64,000 nt of DNA from Symbiodinium sp. CCMP2592 (GCA_905221615.1 CAJNDT010000503.1:1-64000), one strand, 5' to 3'. Counted from the first letter of the stretch, positions 1 through 12,397 are shown. Notes: a model not told the origin generated them from the sequence alone. A program made the numbers and translations.

Positions 1-49
1 CTCAATATATATATATATAGCAGTTATCATGTCGCTGGAGGTATAAAAG

Positions 50-113
50 CTCACGAACCGGCAAAGGCAGGGGCAGCAAACCACCTAAGTACAATTGCCG
101 ACAAACCAAAGCT
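50..113 (+). repeat. Dispersed peptide-coding repeat, copy 1
   Basis: About 64 bp closely similar to 681-733 and 37288-37349. The shared part reads G-S-K-P-P-K-Y-N-C-R-Q-T-K-A on the plus strand. The three copies differ mostly at positions that keep or conservatively change the amino acid, so the repeat probably derives from one exon of an unidentified gene family rather than from non-coding DNA. Confidence 0.55.
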
Positions 114-680
114 GTATACAAGCGGGTAGAAAATAGACTGCTACTTCTTGCTCAGCTGTTGTGCGCGCGCGCGAAGAATCCGTAAATTCTGCGACAATGC
201 CACGCACGCTCGTAACACGGAATCCAACGTGCAAAACAGAGGAACCGAAGGCCGCGAAAGATTCGTTGTAGGCTTACATGGCTGGAAAAGTAAGCAGCAC
301 GTGCATGTACATTGCCATTCATTCCCGATCGAACCAAATCAAGGAAATTGGTGGTCAGACAGGCGAATAGAACAACGGTATCTATCTCGTCCAAGAAGTA
401 TTTCTACAGGCCAGAGAGGAAATGCAATGTATGCAGTCAAGTACTCCATATTTACATGCATGTAGACTCTTTTATGTAAATGTGTATATATGTATATACA
501 AATATATAGAGATGTAGATACAGATTTAGGTCTAGATACAGATGTAGATGCAGACATGCTTACGTCGCACATATGTACATTATATATATATATATATATA
601 CTTATACAAATATATACATATACATACACATATACATATAGAAAATAACTACTACATTTCACCTACTATGTCACTGGTAA

Positions 681-733
681 GCAGCAAAAGCGGCAGTAAA
701 CTACCTAAGCACAAATGCCAGCAAACCCAAGCT
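681..733 (+). repeat. Dispersed peptide-coding repeat, copy 2
   Basis: Second copy of the repeat at 50-113. In the same frame it reads G-S-K-L-P-K-H-K-C-Q-Q-T-Q-A. No splice sites or longer gene context can be assigned with confidence. Confidence 0.55.
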
Positions 734-1607
734 TGCGATTAAACTGTCAAGCGGCCTCTTGTGGCTGCATCTGTTGAACCAGTGAATTGAATCAGCTCAA
801 ACGAGTTCATGTCAACAGTCCTCCAGGAAGCCTATGTGCTACAGCATAAGTTTCATCTCGTAACACCAACACAGGCTTTTTCCAGAAATCTGAATGTCCA
901 CCCTCTCGTAGGGCCCTTGCAGTGCCAACTGTCATGTAGGGCCTAAACAAAGAATACAAAGACAGTGAGAACAGAATTTGGCTTGTAGGGGCCAAATCAA
1001 AGGGTGTTAGCATCCCTTTGCTATGCAAGGCATGCATGCTTCCCCAACTGTTGTTCAGGCTTCTGCATTTCGTTGGCGCTGCCCCGTAAGTAAGCCCTCA
1101 GCTGCGTGTACTCAGCACAGGATGGAAAAAGTCCATCTTGAGCAGACTCATTGCAGCTTTGCTGGAAACAGTGGGATTTGATTGTAAATATCCCGGCTGA
1201 GCACCAAGACCGTCTGCAGCAGGCTGTACAACTAGCGGCAGTACGAAGAAGACTCAAGGAAGGGTGGCGACCGGGTTGTTCTGCCGTCCCACCCTAAGAC
1301 ACATCTGGACGTACCCCCTCGAGAGGTCAACGCCCAGTTGGTGCTGAATGAATTCCATAGGGTAGCAAGCAAAGTCAGTCTGCCTGCTGTCAAAACTTGA
1401 CAGGTTTATGCAGGAACCTGGATGGTCAGACTCGATTACCCCCTCCCCGTAATGTCAGGCCCTTTACCCTTGGCAAGGATTTGTTTCGCGCTGCAATCCG
1501 TCGTCGCTGAACTCGTTGACGCTTCACCGGACAAGAAACTGCTGCTACAAACCCCAAGAGCTCACAGGCAGATCGTAAGTGGTTAACATAGGCGCCTTAC
1601 TAATTGG

Positions 1608-1684
1608 AATAGGGTTTTGGGGCCCATTATACTATAACTGTACTAAGGAACCACCAAAATAGTATAGGTAATTATTGAAACCCT
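1608..1684 (+). repeat. Short dispersed repeat, family 3
   Basis: About 77 bp starting aatagggttttgg and ending gtaattatt-gaaaccc. It is similar to 55353-55433 (same orientation) and to the reverse complement of 55614-55693. It looks like a small non-autonomous mobile element. It has no coding capacity. Confidence 0.5.
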
Positions 1685-1943
1685 ACCCATCTCCAGAGTC
1701 GCGACAACCCCAGTACGAAAGCTTCTCAATTTTCATACAGAAACACCAGATGGTTAGCAAACCGTGGATATGTGGAGTAGCGGAACTTCTAGATGCAACC
1801 ACCGGGTCCAGGTTTCCGAAACCTCTGTCTACAGCTGTCTTTCAGCAGCTGCTGCTGCCTTCCACAGGTCCTTGCCCGGAGACCATGCTCGCTGGCGCTT
1901 CTGTCTTGCTCGACCGTAAGCCTGCTTCTGTCCTGACGTCTCA

Positions 1944-1980
1944 GGGGCTTAGGGTTTAGGGTTTAGGGTTTTGGGTTTAG
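1944..1980 (+). repeat. Interstitial telomere-like TTTAGGG cluster
   Basis: Several consecutive, slightly degenerate TTTAGGG units, the plant/dinoflagellate-type telomere repeat. It is far too short for a chromosome end and is one of many such clusters in the window. Confidence 0.7.
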
Positions 1981-2339
1981 GGTCAGCATTGAACAATTCC
2001 GAAGCGGACATGAACAGTTGGAAAGCCGGGCGCCAAATTATTGATTGAGAGAGCCGAAGTTGGTTGTCAAAGCCCAAGTACTCTTAACAGAGCCCCGGAT
2101 GCTCGGAACCCGAACTTTTTGATACGTCGTGAAGTGGCAGCCAAGCATCAAGGCTGGCAGAACCAAGAGCAGCCCACAGGTTGCCGTGAATGCTCGGAAG
2201 AAGGTTTCAAAACCAAAAGCCTGGTCAGACAGAACTGTGGTCCCTTGAAGTGACGAGGGTTGCTATCATGTGAACGCAGCTGCATTTAAATGGAAATATA
2301 GGTGCAAGGTTTTTCTTCGATTCCCAGGTTGAACAATGA

Positions 2340-3638
2340 GCCTGAAGCACTTCGCTCATCAGGAAGGGCCCGGCACCAGAGCCTACCGTGCAGGAGATAG
2401 ACAACATTCCAGTGTGGACGTTGGTCATCTGTCCCTGATCCTTGAGCAAGCTGATTGTCATTGGCTGCGCCGGCCCAAGACCCAGCGGTATGCCAGCTAC
2501 CGCCAACAACCTGGATCACTGCGATATGAAAGCTAGAATCCACGCTTGTGGCAAGTTTATGACATTCCCTGAACTGAGCCGGTCGAGGCAGACTAAAGAA
2601 CAGCATCCAATGCAACAGTGACCCAGTGACACTGCAGGCAACCAGTCTGGCCAGAGCGTTGCTGGAACGCAACAAAGTACAGCAACAAAGGCCCCTCCCA
2701 GGATCACGGTTGTCGGTCGCGGGCGAAGGCGATGGCAAAGGTAAGGTGTGAAGACCAGACGGCTGACGGCGAAAAGCATGAAGAAGGCTACATTGCAGGC
2801 ACTAGCTGTAGCAGAGTCGAAGCCCGTCCTGAGCTGCGGTCAAGAAGCAAAGAAGAGGCGACCATAAGACAGAAGTTTCAGTAGCTACCAAGAACCATAG
2901 CATGGCAACTGAAATCAGCTTCCTTCATAGCAGCCAGCATCTGGGTCATCACTGTGATCAGCCAGAATCCTACGGCAGCCTCAAGGCCCATGGATAAGCC
3001 GTACCTGCACTTGGGGTTTGGCAGATCTTGAGGTCTCAAGTCAAGAGCTTCACCTTTTGAGTGTAGGAGTTAGGGTTTAGTATAGGGAAGATACAGTGTT
3101 GAACCAGCCTCTGCAAGTTCTAGGGTAAGTTTTCGAAACAATCCCAATCACATCCCAGGCGCAGCATGCAGCACTTCAGAACTAGACACCTTGTGGGGTG
3201 TTGCTGTCCTGCGTGGCGGGCCTCCTGCTGGGGCTTCGGTTCTCCCAGACCCATGAAGAGAAGTGCAGATAATGCGGTGGAGGCGGCTGCAGCATAGAAT
3301 GTACCTTCCGTGCCGCAAGTACTTGAAGAGAGCTTCTCCACGAGGACGATCACCACACAGCCAGCTGCAAACCCGCCTTTGTTGAAGCTCTGAGATGCAC
3401 TCCCGTGGCTTGGGTCTTCATACAGATTTGCAACCAGGAGAGATGTCATCTGTGAGATCCAGGGCCTTGGCCAGACCATGGCACCAAACGTAGCCAACAG
3501 AGTTGGAAGGGACCTGCTGGCTGTGGGCAGCAGCAGGAAGAAAACACTAAGCCACAGCAGCAGCCCAGCAAGGAGCCTAAGCGAGCTTGGAGAGCAGCAA
3601 CCTTTACCAAACATGGGTGGCATTAAAACGCTGAGCAT
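2340..3638 (-). CDS. Probable MFS-type membrane transporter, fragmentary multi-exon gene
   Basis: Several minus-strand open segments read as hydrophobic transporter exons. The first (about 3638-3220) has three to four apparent membrane spans, with a polar N-L-Y-E-D-P loop between spans and an S-F-N-K-G-G-F-A-A-G segment, as in major facilitator proteins. A second (about 2985-2865) encodes a G-L-S-M-G-L-E-A-A-V-G-F-W-L-I span. A third (about 2779-2600) has further spans, and a fourth (about 2510-2340) contains P-L-G-L-G-P-A-Q-P-M-T-I-S-L, typical of a C-terminal MFS helix region. Exon borders and the true start are not resolved, and upstream exons may lie beyond 3638. It could be a pseudogene. 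The transporter class is inferred from hydropathy and loop motifs, and the substrate is unknown. Confidence 0.4.
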
Positions 3639-3749
3639 AAGGGAAGGTGGGTCACAAAGCTATCAAGGTAATCCAACATGCTAACATCTTGCTCGAATTC
3701 AATATAGAAGGCCCTTTCATTATTATTATTATGATTATTACTTGTACTG

Positions 3750-3816
<67 letters not shown>
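3750..3816. repeat. (CTA)n trinucleotide microsatellite
   Basis: An uninterrupted run of CTA/ACT triplets of about 22 units, preceded by a TTA-rich stretch. On the minus strand it gives an artefactual poly-serine frame that should not be read as a protein. Confidence 0.9.
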
Positions 3817-5269
3817 AACTACGTAACATTGCTTTTCATCAGTCTTACCTAATTATTCTTATTCTCATTCTTAAGGCCCCTCTATTCACCCCAGGAGCCG
3901 GTGGTGGTGTTTCCTGGGAACCAGGGCCACAGATGTGGATGCCAGCCCGGAGAGGATGCAGACGAAGGTCTGCACTAACCTGGCCCACACGGCTTAGGCG
4001 CTACTTTTCAGGTTTTGGGGTTTAGAGATGTGGATTTCGCGTGCTGGGTAGGGTTTCGGGCGCTCGCACTCGGGCACTCCAGGCGAGGCATGTGGTTCGC
4101 AGGGTTGGGTTTAGGGTTTAGGGCTTGGGTTTTGGGGTTTTTGGTTTTAAGACTCAGGTCTCGGAGATGCGAGCCGCACACTCGCACACGGCAGGCAAGG
4201 CTCCCATGGGTTCGTCGCAGGGTTTAAGCTTAAGCCTGCGAATAACCCATGTTTGGGTCGGGGAGGTTGCAGGGACTGTGCCAACCAAAACCTCAAGCAA
4301 GCGTCAGATCTACTGCGAAACGGTGAGGTGCACACACACTCCCAAGATGACAGAATACCTGACCGTTAGCTTCGATGCCCCTAAACCCGAAACCCCAAGC
4401 CAGACTCAAACATCCCCAGCCCCCGATCCGCCCCACCCAACCCAAACAGTAACTAACCACCACCCCTCCCCGCTCCTTCCGAACCCCAAAGCCTCAGCCC
4501 TAAACCTTTTTAATTGCGTTGCCCCAGAAGCGGCAGGAGTCCTAAAGCTTCCGGCTGCACGGCGGCTCTGCCGGCCAGCCACGGGATGGTGGGCCCCAGG
4601 ACACTGCAGACCATGCCAAAGATCATCTTCAGGGCTCATTGGGTTTAGGGTGTAGGCTTGGGGTTTCTAAGCTTTTGGGGTATAAGGTTTACGGATTAAG
4701 GGTGTAGGTTTGAGGCTTTCGGATGTTTCGGTGGGGTGTGGAAGGGGGGGACTGAACAGTTTGCGCGTAGTATGGGGTTTGGGGCGGCTCGGGAGATACA
4801 TGTCACTTTCGTCGGCTCAATTAGACAAAGAGCTCACCATGGAAAAGGAGGCATTCTCAAAGTCTTGCTGCAAGTTGGTGGCCCTCACTACGTCACAGTT
4901 TGTGTGCAACTCTTCCCAACATCCAAAGCCCTATTTATAAAGCCAAGCGAGCAGCGTCTGTTGCGGGGCAATCGGGGACGGAAAATGCCCAAGTAGGAAT
5001 TGAACATGGTTGAAGCATCTAGCAGAGAAGGGTACCCTCACGGGCCTGGCATTGATCCTGAGAAGATTATGGGTGGCTCCCATCAAAATTGGAGGTAATT
5101 GTTTTGAGAAGCTTCCAACGGGAGGATGATCATAGGGATCCACCGCCGCCCCCTGTCTCCCTTAAGCACCAGCAGGTCTTGCCAGCGGCCTGGCAAAGAG
5201 TGTAGGCCATGAGGTGCGTGAAGGCTTGGGAGCAGCCTCCTGGTGTTTCGGGCCCTCAAAATATACTAC

Positions 5270-5340
5270 ATATATATATATATATATATACAGATACATC
5301 ATATATATATATATGTGTATATATATATATACTGTATATA
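5270..5340. repeat. (TA)n microsatellite
   Basis: Broken alternating TA/AT runs with short interruptions. There is no coding potential. Confidence 0.85.
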
Positions 5341-6968
5341 TCCTGAACCCTCAACCCTCACCTAAAACGCAGGCTGGAGGTCTGAAGGCTCAGGTGTTGG
5401 AGTGCGTGGACCTCCTGACATCGCAGAGGGTCCCACGCCTCTTGGGGCTCCAATTCGTGCTGTGGGGCATCTTTTCGGGGGTGGGGGTGTGTCTAATATT
5501 TTGGGGTTTAGGTTGAGGCTTCGGGTTTAGGGATCTCTCAACCCTCAACCCTGAACCCGATGGTTGCACAGGATTCATCCGGGACTAACGGGATCCCCTA
5601 TGCCATTCTCTTCTCAGGAAGCACGTGAATCAAACTGAAAAGGCATAACTATTTTCCAGGGATCTTGTTGAGTGATCTTGGAATACATCGCCAAATTTGA
5701 GAAACCAGTCTAAATATTCAGGCTTCTACGATTTGTGAGCCAAGCCACCTTTTGCTTGGCATAGCCACTGCGCGTGCATGGTGAGTGTGCCCTCTGGAAC
5801 GTGATGGCCCGGAACTTGTGGCAAAACGGCTGTCGACAAAGTGTCTGCGGAACACAAGCCCATCAGTGCCAGTGCATGACCGAGTCTTGTATCCAATCGG
5901 GTTCCAGCTTACGCCATCCGGGTGGGTTCCAGTCTCACCTGGCAACCAGCTGAATACCCCGGCGACGCCCCACTCAACGACTTACAGTGAGGGTGACCAT
6001 CACAAACTCCGTCTTGACAGTGACGCATTCAGGGTTCAGGAGAGGACTGACCGACACAAGCATGACTGTAAGCATCCTGTGGCTGCATGAGTGCTCTGCA
6101 TGAATCACAACTTCTGGACCTTACGAGACCCTAGTGCAGTCATGAATCTCTGCTGGCAGTGCAACTGCAATGTTGCAACGCCTGAAGGGATCTTTAGGAA
6201 GCACTTTGTTCTGTGCCTCCCCCAAACCGTGATACTTTGGAACTACTCGGAAGTCACGGATTTTGAGCAACGAATTCAGTGGTTGCCTGAACAATGTTCT
6301 CACATTGCCATGCAAGCATGTGGTCCGAGAGGCAGACCGACAGACAACGGTAGCGGATAACATAAAATTGACAAACCCTCCACATGCATAAAGGTGTTTC
6401 AGTATCCGTCTTGCCCTGCTAGATAAACTAAGTGCAGGGTCGCACAGGGGTTTTGTATAAGTTTTCATTGTATGTATTAGTGGTAGGCGGTCTGAGAGTC
6501 TAAACGGCCTGACATGCTGGGCTTTCATGATGTATAGATACACAGTGTGTCTATACACTAATGTATACATTCATACATGTCGGATTTACACACGGCTCTT
6601 GACTTTTAAACTCGGGTAGGCACAGGTAGCTGTGTGTAAGCATCTGGACCCGTGACTGGTTGACGACAGACTTGAGCCGAAACCCCAAACAGCAGAGCCG
6701 AGCTTTGAGAGATTACTGAATTATCCGTCACATCTGGAGATAACAATACCATTTGATTGACAGATGCTGCTGGAAGATTCGATGGACGAACGTGTCGCTC
6801 ATCGTCGAAGAAGGTGGTCGGTGCACGCCGTAACAACATGTCTACATGCTCATGCCTGTAGTAAACCAAATTGACTTGCACAGTAAAAAGACACATGCAT
6901 GTAAATATTTATACATGTATGTATACTGTGTATATAAGTATGTATATATATATATATATACGTGTATG

Positions 6969-6973
6969 AACAT
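6969..6973. repeat. 5-bp target-site duplication of the LTR element, left copy
   Basis: aacat lies immediately outside the 3' LTR. The identical pentamer lies immediately outside the 5' LTR at 36622-36626. Five bases is the usual duplication length for Ty1/copia integrases. It indicates that the two LTRs 29.5 kb apart belong to one integration event. Confidence 0.75.
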
Positions 6974-7138
6974 GTTTGAAGCAGGAACTGGATTAGTGAG
7001 TGTCCAACCACACAACGAGCACACTTTTTGATCTGAGCCCAAGACGTCTGTCGTACAGGGTGCATTCAGAACTGAACATGAAAACTCCGCTCGCATGAGG
7101 ACATGTCAACACGGCTCTTCAAGACAGGGAAATTTCAC
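6974..7138 (-). repeat. 3' LTR (165 bp)
   Basis: Direct repeat of 36457-36621 with a single difference (c at 7087 against a). Read on the minus strand it starts GTGAAATTTC and ends CTTCAAAC, so its termini are GT...AC rather than the usual TG...CA. It is short for an LTR. The pol frame stops 143 bp upstream of it. Confidence 0.85.
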
Positions 7139-7150
7139 ACCCGTCTTATC
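7139..7150 (-). promoter_or_regulatory. Possible polypurine tract
   Basis: Just inside the 3' LTR the minus strand reads GATAAGACGGGT, a mostly purine stretch in the place where plus-strand DNA synthesis is primed. The match is weak and rests mainly on position. Confidence 0.3.
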
Positions 7151-7280
7151 TGTAGTGTGACGTCCGAATCATGCTCGAATTTTGGTCGCTTTGGACCAAA
7201 CCTACTTCACCGGATTATACCGGGAGCTTGCACCGTCAACCGAGCCGAGTGCGGCGACTCAAGGCTCTAGGCTGAGTTCT

Positions 7281-10200
7281 TCAATCGTGAAGCGGAGTGC
7301 CTTCGGTACTCTCGGTCTTGTGTGCGGCTTGCGCGGGCACATCGAGTACCTGTACGAGATTGCGATCAATGCTGTGATTGATCAAAAGCGGTTTCATACT
7401 CTTAGTGAGACAATCCGCAAGTTGTAAGTGCGTCGGTATCCATCTCAACTCGTCGCCACAGGGATGGTACAGGACGTGCGTTAGCTCGTCCTCCTCCCAG
7501 AGTCCTTGGCGAAGTCCAGACATCTCAATGGCAAGGCGTTTATCCTCGCAGGACTTTGGAATCGACGCTGTCAAGTGATCCGAAAGGGACCTGCAGTCCG
7601 TATACTGCAGGTGGAACATCGATCTTTTGGCGACTTCTTCCCAGTTCTGTGACCGGGGCAGTTTGCCGAGTACTTCGAGTACTGCTGCTCGAATGCGATC
7701 TCCATGCTCTATGGCATGTTGCAACGAGTAAGCCTCACACTGCAGTGTGGCTCGACAAACCCGTTTCATGGTGGACGAGGAAAACGAAATGAGGTGCATC
7801 TCATGCGTTGGCGCGTTCTTGTCCACCGCCGACTGTGCGGAAGTGAGATAGTGGAAACGGCCTCTCTGCGACTTATGGTTCGCCTCTCCTGCAAAGGAGG
7901 CGTCGCAAAACGTGACGATCGCCAGATCCCCTGTACTCCAGGGTAACTTAGCGCTGTACGTGATCGGCCTATCCGCATCTCCTAACGCCAGTGCTACTAC
8001 GCTGTTTGCTTCACGGAGCGTATCCACCGTGGCTGTCGTAACACGCTGCTGCAGGGCATTCACCCTATAGGCAAGATCAGGTCTCGTGGCGCGAGCCACC
8101 CAAGCCAGCGATCCTATGACGGATCTCAGCGCTGTGCGCTGGCCATTCGAGACTGGAGTCGTGCCCTTTTCAGATTTATGTATATCGATCGGGCGAATTG
8201 CACGCGTGTTGTCCCTACAGTTTATACTGATGGTCCCATCGGCGCTTTGCACATACTCGCGTCCGCAGAAACGGAACTTCTCAGTCTCTATGCGACCGAT
8301 CTTAAACTTATCCAGCAGATTCTGGATAGCCGGCTCGCCTTCGGCGGTAGCAGCCCACAGGAAATCATCCACGTGGGTGCACAAGCAAGCACACAAACGA
8401 CCACCTTCTCCTGTAATATAGTACAGGGCTGACAGAATTTGCGAGGCATTTAAGCCAAATTCTCTACAACTCTCCTTTATACGGAGGTAAAGGTTCCGGC
8501 CCGCGTCGGTGGTGCCGTACACGGGTACTCGGGCAATCATATACCCGGCTCTCTGAATTTCTGCATCGGGCACACCCTTAGGGTGTTTGGGAACCCGAAG
8601 AATGAGGAGGCGCTCAAGGGGTTTCCCTTGGAAGTATGCGTTCGTTATATCGGCTGCTTTGAGCCGCAGGGCCAACGAAACCGCCCATGAACACAGAAGG
8701 GCTATACCTTCCGGCTCGGCCGTGGGGCTATCTGCCCTGATATCCTCCTCATTCGAGATATGCTCGAAGTTTCCACATGCGACCAAGCGTGCTTTCCACT
8801 TGGGAGTGTATGCTGCTGTCCCCTTTAGGTGTTCATTCTTATCGGTAAGAACCCATTTGGTGGGGATACACACGTGGCCAGCTTTTGTAAGCTCCTTAAA
8901 CTCCTTGTCTGTGCAAGGGACCACCGCGTTGAATTCGGTGTACTTCTGCCACTCAGTCTTCATGGCAGCATCCAGGCCCAACTGTACCTCCACAGGGGCC
9001 TTATGGTAGTCCAAGAGCGAGGCCATATAGCCAACATCGACGTTAGAGCCGAAGGCGTCTTCCCCATCAGGGGTGAGAGCAAAGGCCTTGGATTCCGCCT
9101 CGCGACCATCCGAGGGCTCAACTGCTGGCACTGTCGTGCCAATCGCAGCTGTGTGCGATGCTGCTGCCAGTCCGTCGTCCTCCTCAGGAGTGTAGTGACA
9201 CGGATGGGCTTCTGGCAGTCCGCTAGCACGTATGTGCTCCGCAAGTTTCGAATGCTCGAGCCATAGGTGCTGGGCGATATTTCGCCGATGGCATCGCCGC
9301 CAACTGGCCTCCGAACATAATAGAAGTGTTCGGTGAAAGTCATCGTGAGCCTCGCTAACTATTCTAGCGATCGTACAGAGCCCTTGGTCTGTTTGCAGGT
9401 TGGCTTCAATCCCGCCCCGGTTCCTGTTGCCTAACTCGGGGGCGTGACTATACACAACCCCTTTTGCAAAACGTGTGGCAGAAAGTTCATCACAATTGTA
9501 TTGTGGATGCCGAACGCTGTACGGGTGACTTCTGCAGTCAACGATTTCCTTAATCCCGTATTCGTGGATGCGTTCTAGGAACGTCTCGATGGGAAGATCA
9601 GAGTGACCCATGGTATATATCCCATCGCTTTTCCTGCCAAAGGTGTTGAGCGTATCCCTATATATGGGGTAGCCTAGATCCGACAAAAGCTGTATGTCAT
9701 CTTTAGACAACTTGCCGAGATCACTCACCGTGTATGCGGAGAGACTGTATCTTTCTCCTACAAACGGTGCGACCATGTGCACGTCCTTCGGGCGGAACTT
9801 AAGAACCTTGTTCTTAGTATCATGGACGGTGCCATACATTGTCGCGTTTTGAACACGCACGGGAGTTGTACCCGTGGCTTCTTCCACCCATAGACCGCCT
9901 CCACGATACTCGCCCACACCTATAGTGTAGTTATACGAGCCAGGAGTGTTCGCTAGGTCTCTATGGGCCTCTGCGCCTCTGTTGGTAAGCTGAACGCTAC
10001 TCCACTGTGGAAGATGGTGTCCGGCTTGCATACTGTGATGCAAGAGGTAGTGGTTGAGGTACATGGCGAACGACGGTCTCTCGCGCGTCGGTCCAGAGAC
10101 ACCAACAAGACCACCGTGCCGATATACTCCCACCGCGAGGGCTATGCTCCCGGGATCTCCATCATCTAGGAGCGGGCGCGTGTACGCCTCGCGTCGGTCG

Positions 10201-11646
10201 CGGTCATAAGCGCGAAGGAGGGCCAGACACTCATCTGGAGAAAAACCCTGAGCATCTATCAGGCCTTTTGCCATGATCTCTACTTGATCAAGCTCTTCCG
10301 CAACTAGTGCGTCATCACGGCCTCCTACTGGCGATCGCGACCGGGCGGTTTCGCCCGTCTTATCTTTGGCGCGAAACCTTGCAGGGGTAGATGGCGCTGG
10401 CATCGGTGTGCCGGGCATCATCGCTGGCGTCGATGGTGCTGGCATAGGCACATCGTGCGCGACTGCCGGTGTAAGCGGGGCAGCTACGGCCACTGGACGT
10501 GGCGTCGCTGGTGCTGTGACCGGGTCCGCTACGCGCTCATCCTGGAACCTTTGTTCCGGCCCATGTACGATGGCTTCCGGAAGCACTGGTTCACCTGCCA
10601 AAACGCGGTGCGCTGCAACTTCGATTTCATCAGCTGGGCGCATCTTCCTAGCGTTCACAAGTACAGGGATATTCTCGTGTAATACCCAGTACGCATTCTC
10701 TGCCTCACGTCCTATGACGCGGCTAACCGTGGACCATACGCCAGGGACGTTGTCCCGACGGTAGATAACTAAATCACCAACCTTATAATCAGTGTCTAGA
10801 GGGGCTGCATTACGCTGTAACGCTTTGGCCACCTTGCGGGAAGTCTCTAAATGAACAAAGGCCTTTTTGGCCTCCTGCCGTGCTCTGTGCCGAATGTAGT
10901 ATACGCTCGTCTCATCATACTTGGTGAACAATGTACCAAGGCTTTCGGATTCATCTAGCACGGAACCCGGTGTTCGAGGCTGCTTTCCCAACACGTGTTG
11001 TGCTGGGCTAAACCCTTGGTGCCTACTAAGCTCGTTCTTAGTAGTAACACTCTCGGTAACGACCGCCTCCATCTCCTCGATATTCGAGGGCTGAGTCTCC
11101 TGCGCGACTTTCCTAATGATGGCCTTGGCAAGTCCACCATGACGTTCGACCTTTCCAATAGTCTGCGGACTCTCGAGGGGGGCGTTCTTATGGATTATAC
11201 CATGCTGTGCCAAATACTCTGAAAATTCTCCCCTGAAGTGCGTCCCTCTGTCAGTGGTTATGACTTTGGGATGTCCAGCCCAGCTGATCCACCTGTCAAT
11301 CAGGCATTTCACACACTGGCGGGCACTTGGATTGCCACCCCCAGATTTCACGAGCACAACTTGCTGGAAACTGGTTCCCATGTCAACTATATTGACAGCA
11401 GTATAGCGATTTCCGAAGAAGTCCTTGACCTCTAGCGCATCCATTCCTATCGTATGATTGAATTCCTTTGGAAACACGCTATCCCCTGCGACAGGGTGGT
11501 GCCTGGGCACTGGAGCTGTGTCCAGGCAGACTTTACACTTGTAAAGTCCGGCAGCGGCGATGAAATCTTTGCTCGCCCGGGCCTGCTTCAGAACCTGTAT
11601 CAGGACTGCGTTTGGCAGATGGCCAAAGGATCGGTGCAGGCGCCTT
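7281..11646 (-). CDS. Copia pol: integrase, 2OG-oxygenase-like, DUF488, reverse transcriptase, RNase H
   Basis: Main pol frame, about 1,450 codons, entered by frameshift and not by its own ATG. At the start an H-H-C-C zinc finger ends in Y-K-C-K-V-C. Counting from the GTG at 11510, integrase has D24, D87 and E122. A linker with P-A-P-S-T-P-A repeats follows. Residues 455-596 resemble a 2-oxoglutarate/Fe(II) oxygenase, with H516-R-D518, distal H578 and R587. Residues 628-765 match DUF488, with G-H-S at 635-637, V-D-C-R-S at 657-661 and a C-H-R at 740-742. Reverse transcriptase of the RVT_2 type has D954 and H-V-D-D at 1046-1049. RNase H has D1203, E1259 and D1305. All expected catalytic residues are present. 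The two accessory domains between integrase and reverse transcriptase are not part of the standard copia plan. Their roles are unknown; DNA-base or protein modification is speculation. Confidence 0.85.
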
Positions 11647-11657
11647 ATAGATTATAG
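11644..11657 (-). other. 7-bp tandem duplication causing a frameshift in pol
   Basis: On the plus strand cttatag is followed by attatag, a 6-of-7 tandem duplication. Upstream of it the protein runs in the frame of the 11650-12300 segment, and downstream the H-H-C-C zinc finger and integrase run in another. Removing seven bases would make the two frames continuous, so this is most simply a disabling insertion and not a programmed frameshift. Confidence 0.7.
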
Positions 11658-12297
11658 CTACCCGGACTCGTTGCGGTAACGATCTCCACGCCGCTCGGCG
11701 CTCTGCCTCCGTGTTCGGAGTTCCTGGAAACGGGAATTGTTCCAGAATGAGGCGTTCTCTTTCCTCGGGCGTCAGTGCGCCACCGGCATTGTCCACTTCA
11801 TCATGGACACCTCGCCGAGGCATCTCAGCGTCGGGCACCAGCTCTGCTTCGCTGATGTCCTCAGGATCTGTGTCCTGGGCGTCGCCGACAAAGCAAGTCC
11901 GGCTAAATGCGTTGATATAGTACTCCTCAGAAATGGTACGACAAAGATTCCAAAAGTCAGTACTATCCGTATCAACATAGCTACGGGGTATATACCCGTA
12001 AGACTCTGACCATGCTTGGAAGGTGTCCAAAGCCTTTCCGATCTCTGGGCCTATGCCTGAAATATGCATGTCTCCTCTCAAGGTAACAGTGTCCTCAAGC
12101 ATTGGATAGCCGTTCGGGGTAACCAATATGATCGGAATGTTGAGGGTATCGGCTACACACTCAAGCTCCAAACACAACTCCTCTGTGGAAGTCTCGAACC
12201 TGGCAACCACGAGGCCCGGTGGCCCGTTCTGCCTCTCGTTGATCACGCTCGCGAGGACCTGTGCCGAGGGTTCATTCAATCTAATCAGGTGATCAGG
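11650..12297 (-). CDS. Pol segment between the RS region and the integrase zinc finger
   Basis: About 215 codons in a separate frame, with no ATG of its own. The frame is already open before the TTG at 12279. It contains an acidic D-A-Q-D-T-D-P-E-D-I-S-E stretch and, towards its end, P-G-T-P-N-T-E-A-E-R-R-A-A-W, which leads into the sequence that normally precedes the gag-pre-integrase zinc finger in dinoflagellate copia elements. It is part of the same broken polyprotein as its neighbours. I recognise no enzymatic domain in it. Confidence 0.6.
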
Positions 12298-12305
12298 CAG
12301 CGTTG
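12290..12305 (-). other. Small indel, frameshift in pol
   Basis: The frame reading out of the preceding segment ends at TGA (12295-12293). The downstream segment is open in another frame from the same point. A deletion of two or five bases, or a one-base insertion, near here would explain the shift. The exact change cannot be told without an intact copy. Confidence 0.5.
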
Positions 12306-12397
12306 TACACGATTGCCTTTAAGACTTCGTCCCCCGCTACCATTTCGGTAAGGCTTGAGGTGAGGTACTTGGACTGGGCCTTGCTAAGCTTCTTTAG

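Larger units (their letters stand above)
1..2339. other. Gene-poor left flank
   Basis: I recognise no gene here. The open frames are short and biased by repeats. The stretch holds two copies of a short dispersed repeat with a conserved peptide (50-113 and 681-733), a (TA)n tract at about 581-601, one member of a foldback-associated repeat family (1608-1684) and a telomere-like TTTAGGG cluster at about 1944-1980. Confidence 0.6.
3639..6968. other. Gene-free stretch between the transporter remnant and the retrotransposon
   Basis: I see no convincing gene. It holds a long (CTA)n tract, telomere-like words near 4100-4145 and 5505-5560, an AT microsatellite at 5270-5340 and an AT tract at 6937-6960 that ends just before the retrotransposon target site. 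Confidence 0.55.

Noticed and set aside
3623-3829. Poly-serine protein on the minus strand
   Set aside because: Translation of the (CTA)n microsatellite.
11640-11660. Programmed frameshift between pol segments
   Set aside because: No slippery heptamer of the usual form. A 7-bp tandem duplication explains the shift more simply.
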